Shown: one piece after another, positions 9,601 through 19,284 of the stretch
Numbering within the stretch: the stretch's first letter is position 1
Layout of the letters: every line of letters starts with the position of its first letter
Assembly (NCBI RefSeq): GCF_013085465.1
Contig: NZ_CP049838.1
Location: forward strand, 3,596,001-3,660,000
Source of the DNA: Streptomyces asoensis
GTDB lineage: Bacteria; Actinomycetota; Actinomycetes; Streptomycetales; Streptomycetaceae
DNA: 64,000 nt
Reading direction: 5' to 3'
Made by a program: the position numbers and the translations under genes
The notes under the pieces: generated by a model
Seen by the model: only the letters and a program-made list of their open reading frames with translations
The model's database searches: none
Told to the model about the DNA's origin: nothing

Positions 9601-12600
9601 GAGCACACGCCCGAGCTTGTCGTAGACCGTCGAGGTCTTCTTGTTGCGGCCGTCGTATGCCACGACCGGCCGGTCCAGCTCGTCGTACTCGGTACGCGAG
9701 GTACCCGCGTCCGGGTCGACCGCCTTGGTCTTGCGGCCCAGCTGGTCGTACTCGTAACGCCACACGTTGTTCTTGGCGTCGGTGACCGTCTCCAGCAGAC
9801 CCGCCGTGTTGTACGTGTACTTCGTCGAGTCGTACGCCACGCCCGCGCCCGGCGAGGCGCCCTTGTAGTGGCGGATCTCGGAGAGGTTCCCCGCGCCGTC
9901 GGTGATCGTCGTGGTGGGCACGCCGCCGACCGGCGGGTCGACGTGCGTAAGTTCACCGTCGTAGCTGGTCGTGGTGCTCCACTGCTCGGCGCCACTGACC
10001 GCGGAGATCTGTGCGGTGGTACGGCCCAGGCCGTCGTACTCCAGCAGACTCTGCGCACCGACCTGACCGTTGCTCACGAGCAGAAGCTCGTCGGAGGCCG
10101 CGCCGGCCGCGTTGTAGGTGGAGTTGGTCTTCCTGACGTTGCCGGTGCCGTCGTACCACGTGTCGGCGACCATGCGGGTGCCGTCCGGGCCCTCCGTCTG
10201 CATCTGACGGGATCGCAGCATGCTGTCGAAAAGCTGGTATTCCGCGCCGTAGGAGCCGTCGTTCTCGATCTTCTCGGTCTTGATCGAGGTGACCTTGTCC
10301 TTGCGGACGTTGTACGAGTACTTGATGCTCGGCGTCTGGCTCGAGGCCCGGTCCGGCAGCCACACCGACGTCAGACGGCCCAGCGCGTCGTAGGCCAGGT
10401 CCGTCCGCTTGCCGTTCGGGTCGGTCTGCCCGGTCGACATGCCCCAGGCGGGGACATAGTCGGTGATGGTGTTGTGCCCGAGGACGTTGGTGACGGTCGT
10501 CCTGGTCAGCAGGCCGTTCGTCTCGACGTAGACGGTCTTGGTCTGGTCCGACGTCCCGTACTGCTTGGCGTCCTTCTGCGTGAGCGGACGGCCGAAGGCG
10601 TCGTAGGTCGTCGCACCCGTGACCTGGTACGTCGCCGTGGTGCCGTCGTGCGAGGTCAGCCGCTCCGTCTTGGTCGCGTCACCCTTCGTGGGCGCCGCGC
10701 CGAACGCGCCGCCGTCGTACGACACACGCTCGTCCCCCAGGACCTGGGTCTTGCGGTCGGGCGTGGTCGCGCACTTGACCGACACGACCTCGCTGCGGGC
10801 GGGCAGCGACAGGATGTTCTTCGCCGTGTTGTCCGCGTAGGTCGTACGCGTGCAGGTGTCGTCCTTCGTGGTGGAGACGTCGCCCTGGTCGTCGACGGTC
10901 AGGACCCGGCCGGTGCCGTTGGACGTGTCGTACGTCGTCGTGGACTTCGTCTCGCTCCAGCTGCCGTCGGACTTCAGACTGAAGCCCCGGCCGGTCTGGG
11001 TACGCACCATGACCGCGTTGCTGGTTCCCCAGCTGTTCTTCTGTGTAGCGGTGTTGTACTTGAAGGGCGTGTTGATCGTCTTGCCGACCAGCTTGGCGCC
11101 GTCGTAGGTGGCGACCTCCAGCTGCTGGCCGGTGAACTCCTCTGAGTCCGTGTAGGAGGCTCCCGTGGAGTCCTTGACCGTCACCGAGCGGGTGTTGCCG
11201 TCGGCGTCCTTGTCGCCGTCCATGCCCTGGAGGTACGTGTAGTCGACCCGGGTCTTCTGCACGTCGGCCGTACCGCTGGTGACCTTGACCTTGCCGTAGC
11301 CCTGCCAGCCACCCCAGGTCAGGTACTTCTCGTCGGAGATGCCGTCCGGCTTCGCCTTACGCCAGGCCGCGTCGCCCTGGTAGTCGTAGCGGGTGACCAT
11401 CGAGTCGCTGCCGCCGGTGCGGTCGGTCTCGATGACCGCCGAGACCACGTACTTGTGGAACCAGTCCGTGATCGGATCCACATAGCCCGGCGGCGCCCAC
11501 TTCACCGGATAGCAGCGCTTCGTCGACTCGCCCGGCTTCGGCAGCGACGCCTTCGCACAGTCGGCCGGCGCATAGGTCACGTCGAGCTGCGCGCCCGTCT
11601 CGCTGAGGACCATCGAGAGGCGGAAGCGGTAGAAGGGGGCGATGTTGTCGCCGATCGCGTCGACCCGGTTGGCGAGCTGCTCACCGAAGAGGTCCACGGA
11701 CGGCAGCTTCACCGCCGTGCCGACCCGGCCCTCATTCTCGATCTTCGACAGCCACAGCGTCTTGGAGTCGTCGCCGTTGTCCGTGAACAGGTGGGTCAGG
11801 GTCCAGGCGTCCACGTCCTGGTACGTCGTGGCGTCCTTGCGCATCTGCGTGACGACCGACGTCAGCCGCTTGGTGGTGAAGAAGGTCGCGACGGGCGAGG
11901 TGCACTTGGTGGCGGACTTGCACTCCTGGTCGACCGGAACGTCCGGCCAGTAGGCGGCGTTCGCCTTGGTGCGCTTGCTCTCCGCGCAGTCGAAGTCGGA
12001 GGTCACCAGGCAGCGTTCGGCGGTGTTGAAGACGATCCGGGCCGGGGCCTTCGCCGCGTAGACCTTGGTGTCCTGCTGGCCGTAGTCGATGCGCTTCAGG
12101 TAGCCGCCGCGGTGGTACGCGGTGCCGTTGACGTCCGTCTTGCCATTGAGCGCGTAGTAGTTCGTCTCACGGTCGTAGAAGTAGGACATCACGTTGCCGT
12201 GGGTGTCCTTGACGTAGTCCAGGCTCCACCGCCACGCCTGCTGGCAGTACGCGCTCGTGAAGGTGGCGTTGTAGCACGGCTCACCGGAGTCGTCACCGAA
12301 GACGGGGGTCGTCCAGGTGGAGTTGGTCTCCTCGTTCCCGGTGGCCCAGCCCGGCAGACGGTTCTGGCCGAAGTAGTACTCGGTGCCGTCCGAGGTGGTG
12401 ATGCGCCAGTACTCGCCGTCGTTGTCGCCGTTGGTGGCGCCCGTCAGCTTCTCGACCTTGCTGCCGTCGTCGGACGACATGTGCCACTTGCCGGTGGTGT
12501 CGTCCTTGACCAGCTCACCGGAAGAGCCGTTGAGCATGACCGTGGCGTTCTCGAACGCCCAGCACTGCTCGGCCGAGCTGTCGTGGCCGTCCTCGGAGCA

Positions 12601-13632
12601 CGGCTTGTAGCGCCGCTCGATGTAGCCCGGGTCGTAGGAGAAGCCCTCACCGATCCAGGAACCCTGGTTGTTCGTCGCCGACGTGCGGCCGTCCGCCGAC
12701 TGCGAGGAGTAGCCGAGACCGACGGTCGGGGTGAGGCCGCCCGGGGTCGGGACGGACCGGAAGGGATAGTTCCAGTTGAAGGCGCCGGAGGAGGTGGCGA
12801 CACTCCAACTGGCCGAGGGGGCGAGAGCCGTGGCCTTGTAGGTGCCCTGCGCGCTCGACGGACCCGCCGCCACCGCCACCAGGGAGGTCGCGGTACCGGC
12901 CATCGTCGAGACGCCCTCGGCGGGAGCCGGGGCGGCCGTCACGTCGGCCGAGACCGTGCCCGACTTCACGTCGTTCACCGTCGGCAGCGCCTTCGGCTGC
13001 TCCGGACACGCCTTGCTGCCCGGAATCGCGACAGCGGCACACGCCGGAAGCTGAACCAGCTGGAGGCGGGAGGCGTACGAGCCGCCGAAGCCCTCGGCGA
13101 ACTCCGAATAGTCGACCGTCAGGCGGACCTTGGCGGCCGCGTCCTCACCGTCGGCACGCTCCACACCGAGCAGAACACCAGCACCGAGCTGCCCCGCGCG
13201 CTTCGGATCGAGGACGTCCACGCGGACCTTCTCGGCGGCCTCGGACGACGCGACGCCCTTCGCGGCCTTGGACGTCTTGGACGCCTTGAGCGCCTTGCCG
13301 ACCTTGACCGGCAGACCGCCCGCCTCGGTCGCGCCGGCCGCGCCGACACTCACCTCGGCGCCGCCCTGCTTCGGCCACACCGCCTTGTCGAGCCCCTTGA
13401 CCGCCGCCTTGCGCGCCGGGTCTGAGGGACGGGACTTCGCTTTCGCGTCGGACCCCTGGGCGGGATCCCCGTCGTCCTGGACGCCGGGGCGGCTGGTGCG
13501 GCCCCGGTCGCCGTCGTCGAGCGCCAATGCCTGAACCGACGAAGCCGACAGCGCGAGCGTAAGCCCGAGCACCGTCGCGACAACCGTCGATCTGGGCATG
13601 CGGCGGCTCAGTGAGCGGCCACGGAAAAACAT
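6652..13632 (-). CDS. RHS/YD-repeat polymorphic toxin 1, HINT plus deaminase-like tip
   Basis: 2,326 residues. A signal peptide (FRGRSLSRRMPRSTVVATVLG, cleavage near VQALA) is followed by a long beta-rich region with YD repeats (YDALGRLTSVW, YDGLGRTT, YDQLGRKTK). The RHS core closes with HLGAREYD...GKFISVDP near residue 1820. Next come a pretoxin helix region with SFAGGLAGKILAKYG, a HINT domain (HSFLPGTKVLL to LLVHNC, about 2052-2197) and a C-terminal tip of about 127 residues. The tip has GGCGEVGC and GPCPACTRLL, the CxE and PCxxC zinc motifs of the nucleic-acid deaminase fold (YwqJ-like toxins). RHS shells store and deliver such tips; HINT probably releases them. Unlike its paralogue, it has Lys rather than Cys just before HSF. 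AGGAAG precedes the ATG. Confidence 0.93.
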   Translation of the reverse strand: MFFRGRSLSRRMPRSTVVATVLGLTLALSASSVQALALDDGDRGRTSRPGVQDDGDPAQGSDAKAKSRPSDPARKAAVKGLDKAVWPKQGGAEVSVGAAGATEAGGLPVKVGKALKASKTSKAAKGVASSEAAEKVRVDVLDPKRAGQLGAGVLLGVERADGEDAAAKVRLTVDYSEFAEGFGGSYASRLQLVQLPACAAVAIPGSKACPEQPKALPTVNDVKSGTVSADVTAAPAPAEGVSTMAGTATSLVAVAAGPSSAQGTYKATALAPSASWSVATSSGAFNWNYPFRSVPTPGGLTPTVGLGYSSQSADGRTSATNNQGSWIGEGFSYDPGYIERRYKPCSEDGHDSSAEQCWAFENATVMLNGSSGELVKDDTTGKWHMSSDDGSKVEKLTGATNGDNDGEYWRITTSDGTEYYFGQNRLPGWATGNEETNSTWTTPVFGDDSGEPCYNATFTSAYCQQAWRWSLDYVKDTHGNVMSYFYDRETNYYALNGKTDVNGTAYHRGGYLKRIDYGQQDTKVYAAKAPARIVFNTAERCLVTSDFDCAESKRTKANAAYWPDVPVDQECKSATKCTSPVATFFTTKRLTSVVTQMRKDATTYQDVDAWTLTHLFTDNGDDSKTLWLSKIENEGRVGTAVKLPSVDLFGEQLANRVDAIGDNIAPFYRFRLSMVLSETGAQLDVTYAPADCAKASLPKPGESTKRCYPVKWAPPGYVDPITDWFHKYVVSAVIETDRTGGSDSMVTRYDYQGDAAWRKAKPDGISDEKYLTWGGWQGYGKVKVTSGTADVQKTRVDYTYLQGMDGDKDADGNTRSVTVKDSTGASYTDSEEFTGQQLEVATYDGAKLVGKTINTPFKYNTATQKNSWGTSNAVMVRTQTGRGFSLKSDGSWSETKSTTTYDTSNGTGRVLTVDDQGDVSTTKDDTCTRTTYADNTAKNILSLPARSEVVSVKCATTPDRKTQVLGDERVSYDGGAFGAAPTKGDATKTERLTSHDGTTATYQVTGATTYDAFGRPLTQKDAKQYGTSDQTKTVYVETNGLLTRTTVTNVLGHNTITDYVPAWGMSTGQTDPNGKRTDLAYDALGRLTSVWLPDRASSQTPSIKYSYNVRKDKVTSIKTEKIENDGSYGAEYQLFDSMLRSRQMQTEGPDGTRMVADTWYDGTGNVRKTNSTYNAAGAASDELLLVSNGQVGAQSLLEYDGLGRTTAQISAVSGAEQWSTTTSYDGELTHVDPPVGGVPTTTITDGAGNLSEIRHYKGASPGAGVAYDSTKYTYNTAGLLETVTDAKNNVWRYEYDQLGRKTKAVDPDAGTSRTEYDELDRPVVAYDGRNKKTSTVYDKLGRVLATWSGDADTGTKLTETKYDKAGWLGQVYGTLSYTSPTEYFATAVQSMDEFYRPLKTAYQVPASQGSLAGTYVYSQTYNRDGTLQTTGLPAIGDLPAEAVTYTYDALQRPMTMTGSTSYVTNTVYSRTSQLQQLELSSGSGKKVWQTFGYEKGTDRLTRSLVDVYGATAPAKDSYYSYDQAGNVLSIADSANSASPDVQCFAYDSRQRLSDAWTPAATATTAAGSGTRGSTTPVDGTGPTACDAAAGSSTLGGPAPYWKSYETDAIGNRTSETNHDTGLNAANNITRSYEYGGAGALGDGPHQVTKVTENTPTGDRQSSYEYDDSGNTTKRTIGGNAQVLSWDDSGALSKVTEAGGSQTNYLYDVTGNRVQRKDPSGTTVYLPGTELKLSADGTKKEATRYYDYAGQTVAVRTAAKLSFVASDHHGTGEVAIDSVTGAVSQRRFDPFGVDRGEKTGTWPGEKGYVGGTIDASTGLTHLGAREYDSVIGKFISVDPIIDYTQPQQINGYAYANNSPVTHADPSGMIVPECREGLIECRGGIPVTDTDPEVSKAQSEVSKASGDVAAAQQQQSSAKQRIKSAGKALVKIARDILGVDAALDCISTGDVGSCGETLLNIAGSFAGGLAGKILAKYGAPWKWAKGLKLAKRVTNLVGDLIGGAKSLWNANKAVGRAKLGLSKAAEKLADVRKKAAAALKKRKKTEDAGTCPIKGKHSFLPGTKVLLGNGKTKPIEKVKLGDKITVTDPESGGTTVREVVGTIVTEDDKHFVDLTIRSEPGTSESLVSTTTHPFWSDSERAWIEAGDLKPGMRLHTANGDAVELTAVRAFDQRRRTHDLTVADVHTYYVTAGSTALLVHNCGDADDDLLDFADDALSIDSSIRPNVATKATSADGKHTVYSYAQDSRTGGMPEKTARAVAQSGHHGGCGEVGCAVQLENFQALEGATFQSVKIGGGARGNAFPLDEHGELLGPCPACTRLLPLIGGKG

Positions 13633-13670
13633 TCGGAGACTTCCTGATCGAAGGAGAACGTGATGAAGGG
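7680..13670 (-). repeat. Direct repeat, copy 1 (RHS core)
   Basis: Nearly the whole RHS1 gene matches the RHS2 gene at 23510-29516 in the same orientation. Similarity starts about 38 bases upstream of the ATG (shared ribosome binding site and leader) and fades in the pretoxin/HINT region. Long tracts are almost base-identical (for example about 8590-9110), with short divergent patches between. Ends are approximate because they were judged by eye. Confidence 0.85.
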
Positions 13671-13695
13671 AAGGAGAAAGAAAGGTGACAGGAAC

Positions 13696-13730
13696 AGGTG
13701 TGCCGGGCCCTCAAAGGACCCGGCACACCT
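13696..13730 (-). terminator. Hairpin between the LamG gene and RHS1
   Basis: A 12-bp perfect stem (aggtgtgccggg with cccggcacacct) and an 11-base loop lie 26 bases after the LamG-gene stop codon. It could end transcripts from the LamG/FG-GAP genes, leaving RHS1 with its own start in the remaining 60 bases, or act as a partial terminator. Confidence 0.65.
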
Positions 13731-13755
13731 CAGAACTGACGAGCTATCGGATCTG

Positions 13756-16700
13756 TCAGAGATCGGAGACGGCCGTCAGCGCGGACATCTGCTGCACCGC
13801 GATCGGGTCGGCGGCGCCGCTGTAGACGCGGACCTCGTCGATCGCGCCGGCGAAGTACTCGCTCGCCCCGCGCAGCGAACGGCCCACCTGGAGACCGCCG
13901 GTGGCGGACCACAGGGTGTCGTCCGTGCCGTAGGCGCCGGCGACCAGCTGACCCTCCACGTACAGGCGGATCGTGTTGGCGAAGGCGTCGTAGACCACCG
14001 CCAGGTGCTGGCCGGAGCCGCCGGTGTCGGGCAGTTCCTGGTCGTCGGTGAAGGTGACGACCGCGGGGGCGGCCACGTCCGACTTGGCGACCGCCAGTTC
14101 CCACTGGCCGGTGGTCGCCTGGTAACGGACCTGCACGCGGTTGGCGTTGGCGCCCGGCAGGGACAGCACCGTCTGCGACTTCTCCGGGTCCAGCGAGGTG
14201 AGCTGGGCGCGGGCGGTCACGGTGAAACTGGTGTTGCCGGTGACCGGGGCGGTCGCGGTGGACGCGTAGTCCCCGTCGCCGTCCAGGACCAGGTTGCCGT
14301 CGCCGACCAGGGCGGCCGTGTCGAACAGCGGGTCGGCGGGGCGGTAGATGGAGGCGTTGCCCGCCAGGGTGAGGGCCTGGCCGCCACCGGTCTCGACGGA
14401 GGCGCCGCTGCTGGCGTCGTCGAGCTGCCAGTAGCCCTTGCGGGCCGGCTTGACGGTCAGCAGCTCGGAGACCTCGGTCGCCGAGACGACGCGGTCGAAG
14501 ACGCGGACCTCGGCGAGGTCACCGGTGAAGTTGTCGCGGTAGCCGCTCTTGGCCGTGGCCCGGCCGATCTGAAGCGGACCGTACGACTTCCAGGTGGAGC
14601 GGCGGATGGTGGACGCCTTCAGATCCTTGTTGATGTAGAGCTGGAGCTGCGGGCCGCCGGTCTTCTGCGCGTCGTACACGCCGGTCAGCAGCACCCACTG
14701 GTCCTTGACCACGGAGATTCCGGTGGAGACGGCCTTCCACTCGCCGAGCGAGTCCACGTCGTTGACCGGGACGGAGAACTTCCAGGTCTGCGCGGACGCG
14801 TCGTAGCCGAGGGCGAAACCGGGCTCGCCGGTGCCGTCCTGGCTGACCACCGTCATGTTCTTGTCCAGCGCGGTGGGCCGGACCCAGGCGCTGACGCTGA
14901 AGCTCTTGGCGGAGTCGAGGACGGTCTCGCTGGCGTCGAGGTAGGACTCGGCGGTGCCGTCGAAGTGGGCGGCCTTGTCGGCCTTCCCGCCGGGACCGTC
15001 GACACCGAAGGTGACGGCGCTGCCGGCGGTCGCCGAGTACTCACCGCTCTCGTCGTGGGCTTCGCCGCCGGCCTCGTCGGCGAGGTTCCACTGGCCGACG
15101 ACCGGTCGGCCCTCGGCCACCAGGAAGTCGTACGAGTTGCTCGCGGCGTGCGTCGCCTTGTCGATGGCGATCACCTCGAGCACGTGCCGCCCGGCCCGGG
15201 TCGGCACCCACTGCGCGGAGACGGAGCCGCCACCGGTGGTCGGGGTGAGGGTGGTCAGCGCGGCGCCGTCGAAGGAGTACTGGTACTTGACGACGTCGGT
15301 GTCCGGGATGGAGTCGTTCGGGTTGGGCGAGAAGGTGAAGGTGCCGTAGGTGCCCACGCCGTCGTGGTAGACGGTGTCGGACGGGTACTGCTTGGACAGC
15401 ACGTTCGGCTTGCCCGGCCAGGTCTTGTCGTAGATGAACTCGCAGCGCTGGGCGGGGTCTCCGTCCGAGCTCCACGGGCCGTTGCCGTCACCGTCGTTGG
15501 CGCGTGCGCTCCAGTAGATGACGGTGTTCTGCGGGATCGTCGACTTGACGGTGTGCTCGAACTTGGTGTTCGCGGTCGGGGAGAGCGCGTCCTTCGTGAT
15601 GTAGGTGTATGAGCCGGGGGTGGTCCCGCCCCACTCGATCTTGAACTCGACCTTCACCTTGTCGGTCTGGCCGTTGCCGTGGTCGGGGTCGCTGGCGATG
15701 GCGCGCAGCTTCGGCGGAGTGTCGACGTAGGGACGGCTCGCGCCCCACTTGCACACGCCACCGGGGTCGGTGGACATGTCCGACGTCTTGATCTGCCGCG
15801 GCAGGTTGTTGTACGAGACGGACAGGTAGGCGTTGCCGCAGATCCGCTTCCATTCGGCGAAGCGGGACTCGTCGGCCGCGCGCAGGCCCAGCGTCATGGA
15901 GTTCCAGCCGCCGGCCGCGGCCGTCTTGATCTCGCTGGTCAGCTCACCGCTCGCGCCGCTCTCGAAGTGCAGGTTGGCCTGGCTGGAGCAGGACGTCGGG
16001 GAGATCGCCTTGTCGACGGTCTGAAGATAGTCGTCCCAGTCGTCCGAGGTGTTGGACCAGCTGCTGGACGAGCTGAGGGAGTAGTTCTGGCCGCCGATCC
16101 GGTACAGCTGGATGGGCTCGGCGGTCGGGGAGGCACTGTAGATGTGCTCGACGCGGGCGGAGAACGTCGCGCCCAGGATCTGCTTCCCCTTGTAGAAGGA
16201 GAGCGGCATCGTGAACATCACGCGACGGGTGCCGACGCCGTTGCAGGAGACCGGGTTGTAGTCGGTCGGGCACTTGCCCACGCCCGCGCTGCCCGAGTAC
16301 TTCCAGTCCTGCTCGCTGGGCATCCCGGACATGACGCCGGTCCAGGAGGTGCGCGAGGTGGTGCGCTGGATCGGGTCGATGACGACCGGGAAGACGGTGT
16401 TCGCGCCCTTCAGGAGCTTCTGGTCGGGGACGAGACGCAGCTTGCCCTTGCCGACCTCGACGCCCAGCGGGGCCACGCGACCGCCGCCGCCCGGGCCCTC
16501 GAGCGCGGCCTCCGGGGCGGCCTGCGGGCCGGGGGTGGACGTAGAGGACGGGGTGGCCGAGGCAGTGGCGGTGGCCGTGCCGGTGCCGGCGGTCTCGTCG
16601 GCGCCGGCCACTGCGGCCGACGCGGCCTTCAGCGCCTTCGCGACGGCCTTCGGGCCCTGCTTCCTGCTCGTCGCCTCCTGGACGGCGGCCGAGTCCCACA

Positions 16701-17442
16701 TCGAGGGCTTGCCCGCCTGGAACACGGTGCCGCCGACGACGGAGTCCTCCGCGACGATCGCTCCGGTGGCGTCCTCGGTGACCTTCAGGCCGTCCGTCGC
16801 CATGCCCAGGTCGAGCTGGGCGAGCCTCGGATCGGCCGCGGCCTCCGGCGTCTTGACGACGAGCAGGTGACCGAAGCCGTCGGCCTCGGCCCGCACCGTC
16901 AGGTCCACGCCGGGCAGGGCTTCGGCGTACGTGGCCGTGTCCCCCTCGACCGTCGGCGCGGGCAGCTTGCCGTACGGCCAGGTCAGGGCGAACTCACGCC
17001 CAGCCCGCTGCATCGTCACGAACGGCTTGCCCGCCTGACCGGCGGAGAAGGCCAGCTCGACGGTGGCGGCCTTCGGGCCCCAGCTGCCGTCGGCCCGCTT
17101 CACCAGCGTGGCGTCGACCTTGACCCACTTGCCGCCCTGCACCGTGCGCACCGGCTCGGTGTACTCACGGGCGGTGAACGTGCCGTCGGGCTCCGCGAAG
17201 ATCTCCCGGCGCTCCGTGCGCAGACCCACGACCTCGGTCTTCTTGCCGCTGTCCTGCGCGGCAGCCATGGCCTGCTGCTCGGTCACCATCGGCTGGTCGG
17301 CGGCGACCGGTGCCGGTCCCGCCGGTGCGCCGCCCGGCAGGACCGCCAGGGTCCCGGCCGTCACCGCGCCGGCGACGGCGGCCGCGACGGCGGCGCGCAC
17401 CAGCACGCCACGCCGTATCGGTCTCTGTGTGTCTGCGGACAC
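13756..17442 (-). CDS. Exported LamG-domain protein
   Basis: About 1,228 residues. A hydrophobic alanine/glycine-rich export signal (RRGVLVRAAVAAAVAG) leads into a beta-rich N-terminal part (WVKVDATLVKRADGSW and similar) common to large Streptomyces surface proteins. The C-terminal half holds two LamG/concanavalin-like jelly rolls, each ending with the usual motif: FTGDLAEVRVFDRVVS near residue 965 and FAGAIDEVRVYSG near 1210. LamG domains bind glycans or proteins outside the cell. The GTG at 17442 was chosen because GGGAGAG lies eight bases upstream and it gives a normal signal peptide. An ATG at 17520 overlaps the preceding stop as ATGA and is a real alternative. It precedes RHS1 and may act with it at the cell surface. 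Confidence 0.9.
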   Translation of the reverse strand: MSADTQRPIRRGVLVRAAVAAAVAGAVTAGTLAVLPGGAPAGPAPVAADQPMVTEQQAMAAAQDSGKKTEVVGLRTERREIFAEPDGTFTAREYTEPVRTVQGGKWVKVDATLVKRADGSWGPKAATVELAFSAGQAGKPFVTMQRAGREFALTWPYGKLPAPTVEGDTATYAEALPGVDLTVRAEADGFGHLLVVKTPEAAADPRLAQLDLGMATDGLKVTEDATGAIVAEDSVVGGTVFQAGKPSMWDSAAVQEATSRKQGPKAVAKALKAASAAVAGADETAGTGTATATASATPSSTSTPGPQAAPEAALEGPGGGGRVAPLGVEVGKGKLRLVPDQKLLKGANTVFPVVIDPIQRTTSRTSWTGVMSGMPSEQDWKYSGSAGVGKCPTDYNPVSCNGVGTRRVMFTMPLSFYKGKQILGATFSARVEHIYSASPTAEPIQLYRIGGQNYSLSSSSSWSNTSDDWDDYLQTVDKAISPTSCSSQANLHFESGASGELTSEIKTAAAGGWNSMTLGLRAADESRFAEWKRICGNAYLSVSYNNLPRQIKTSDMSTDPGGVCKWGASRPYVDTPPKLRAIASDPDHGNGQTDKVKVEFKIEWGGTTPGSYTYITKDALSPTANTKFEHTVKSTIPQNTVIYWSARANDGDGNGPWSSDGDPAQRCEFIYDKTWPGKPNVLSKQYPSDTVYHDGVGTYGTFTFSPNPNDSIPDTDVVKYQYSFDGAALTTLTPTTGGGSVSAQWVPTRAGRHVLEVIAIDKATHAASNSYDFLVAEGRPVVGQWNLADEAGGEAHDESGEYSATAGSAVTFGVDGPGGKADKAAHFDGTAESYLDASETVLDSAKSFSVSAWVRPTALDKNMTVVSQDGTGEPGFALGYDASAQTWKFSVPVNDVDSLGEWKAVSTGISVVKDQWVLLTGVYDAQKTGGPQLQLYINKDLKASTIRRSTWKSYGPLQIGRATAKSGYRDNFTGDLAEVRVFDRVVSATEVSELLTVKPARKGYWQLDDASSGASVETGGGQALTLAGNASIYRPADPLFDTAALVGDGNLVLDGDGDYASTATAPVTGNTSFTVTARAQLTSLDPEKSQTVLSLPGANANRVQVRYQATTGQWELAVAKSDVAAPAVVTFTDDQELPDTGGSGQHLAVVYDAFANTIRLYVEGQLVAGAYGTDDTLWSATGGLQVGRSLRGASEYFAGAIDEVRVYSGAADPIAVQQMSALTAVSDL

Positions 17443-17516
17443 GCGTCCACTCTCCCGTTGGGTCAGGTCAGTTGTGTCGAGTTTTTTGCGGGAAGCCGGT
17501 CGTCTGTCGTGGGCTG

Positions 17517-19139
17517 TCATCGGACCGCCGTCCCGAACGCGGCACCGCCGGCGGGGATACCGCCCTCACCGGGCTTCCAGGTCTGGGTCGGCGCGCCGCC
17601 CGAGGCCACGTTCCACGGGAAGCCGTGGACCGCGCGGCCCTCGGCCGGCCCGTAGGGCACACCCACGTACAGCAGCGACGGACTGGCCCCCAGGCCGATG
17701 CCCGCGTACGTACGGGCCGACGGACCGGAGGGAATGCCGTTGCCGGGCTCGATCCACGCGTCCGAGGCGCCGGGCGCCCCGATCATCGGGAAGATCTGGA
17801 CACCGCCCGCCTCCGGGGCATCCTCGGTGGACTCCTCGCCGGGAACGCCCACCGCGAGGCGCACCGTGGCCGCCGTACTCACCACGTTGGTGGTGGTGTT
17901 GACCGCGGCGAGCCGCTGGCCGAAGAAGTCGCCGGCCTCGGCGACCCCCTCGACGTCCCCCGCGACGTTTTCCTGGTTCTGGTCGATCCAGTTGAGCAGG
18001 ACGACCGTGCCGTCGGCCTTGACGTGGTAGACGTGCACCGCTCCGGCGTCGACGGTGGTGCCGAGGTCCTCGCCCGGCACGCCCACGGCGAGGAGCGAGT
18101 CGGTGATGGTGGCCGCGCCCGTCGGGCGGTACGGGGCCATCGCGAGGGCGGCGCCGTACCGGTCGTCGGTCTGGGCGGCCAGGTCCGGGTTCGTTCCGAC
18201 GGTGCGGGCCTGCCCCATGCCGAAGAGCGGGTCGGGGATGCCGTTGGTGTTGATCGACGGCCGGAAGGCGACGACACCGCCCGCGAACGCGGCCGTGCCG
18301 AGGCTCTCGCCGGGGGCGCCGACCACGAAGTGCCGGTCGGTGGCGGAGACCGAGGCGCCGAAGCGGTCGTAGGGCTCGGCGTCCTCCCACACTCCGGTGG
18401 TGTCCTGGCCCACGGACGCGGCCTGGTAGTCGGTGCCGTAGACGTAGCCGATCACGCCGATGTCGGCACCGGCCGCGCCGTCCTCGCCCGGAACTCCGAT
18501 GACCAGGAACGGGAAGCCGGTGCTCGAGGTGCCGGCCGCGACCGCGTAGCCGAGCCAGTCGTCGGTCTCGGGGCCGCCGCCCAGCGGCTGGGTCTCGCCC
18601 TGGACGAAGCCCTTGCTGTTGAACTCCGACCCGACGGCGGTGGTCGAGCCGTAGATCACCTGGACGTAGCCCGCGTCCTTGACCGTGCCGACATCCTCGT
18701 ACGGAATACCGACGGCGAGGTCGCTGCAACCGTCCTTGTTGGCGTCGTACACCGCGAGCGAGAAGCCGAACTGGTCCCCGTCCTCAGGGGCGTCCGCCAC
18801 GTTGGCGGTGTCCTGCGAGATCTCGACGACCCCCTTGCCGCCGCCGAGCACGATGTGGACCAGGCCCGCCCGCGCATGGCCCGACACGGTGGCGTCGGGA
18901 TCGGCGATGGCCGTGTCCCGGACGCCGTCGCCGTTGAAGTCGGACGAGGTGCCGGCCGTGCAGGCGACGGCGGCCGCGGCCGGAGGCGCGCCGGTGCCCA
19001 GGCCCAGGAGCAGCAGCGCCGCCGCCAGCGATCCCGCGGCGATACGTCGGACGCCTGAGCCGGCCGGTGTCTGGTGTCTTCGACCGGACGGGCGACGGCG
19101 AACCGTCGAGTCTCCCGTCCGGTGTCCGCGTGCGGACAT
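17517..19139 (-). CDS. Exported FG-GAP repeat protein (copy A)
   Basis: 540 residues. A signal segment (AAGSLAAALLLLGLGTG) is followed by VACTAGTSSDFNGDGVRD, then repeated blades with Ca-binding DxNxDGxxD loops (DFNGDGVRD, DANKDGCSD) and the recurring VGVPGED/VGVPYG turns of integrin-type beta-propellers, about seven in all. FG-GAP propellers are extracellular and bind ligands or partner proteins. The ATG at 19139 has GGGGAGGA upstream. It is a close paralogue of the next gene and shares its ending (NVASGGA...KPGEGG). Its stop overlaps a possible LamG-gene start, pointing to joint transcription with the LamG protein. Confidence 0.92.
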   Translation of the reverse strand: MSARGHRTGDSTVRRRPSGRRHQTPAGSGVRRIAAGSLAAALLLLGLGTGAPPAAAAVACTAGTSSDFNGDGVRDTAIADPDATVSGHARAGLVHIVLGGGKGVVEISQDTANVADAPEDGDQFGFSLAVYDANKDGCSDLAVGIPYEDVGTVKDAGYVQVIYGSTTAVGSEFNSKGFVQGETQPLGGGPETDDWLGYAVAAGTSSTGFPFLVIGVPGEDGAAGADIGVIGYVYGTDYQAASVGQDTTGVWEDAEPYDRFGASVSATDRHFVVGAPGESLGTAAFAGGVVAFRPSINTNGIPDPLFGMGQARTVGTNPDLAAQTDDRYGAALAMAPYRPTGAATITDSLLAVGVPGEDLGTTVDAGAVHVYHVKADGTVVLLNWIDQNQENVAGDVEGVAEAGDFFGQRLAAVNTTTNVVSTAATVRLAVGVPGEESTEDAPEAGGVQIFPMIGAPGASDAWIEPGNGIPSGPSARTYAGIGLGASPSLLYVGVPYGPAEGRAVHGFPWNVASGGAPTQTWKPGEGGIPAGGAAFGTAVR

Positions 19140-19284
19140 GGGTGTTCCTCCCCGTGAGGCTGGGTGTGCTTGTGGTGTCTGTGCGGGTCGTCTCCGCCGT
19201 GCCCGGACCACCGGGCACGGCGACGAACCGAAGGAAGAAGAAACCCGCCGGTACGAAAGGACCGCTACGCAAGGACCACGGCGA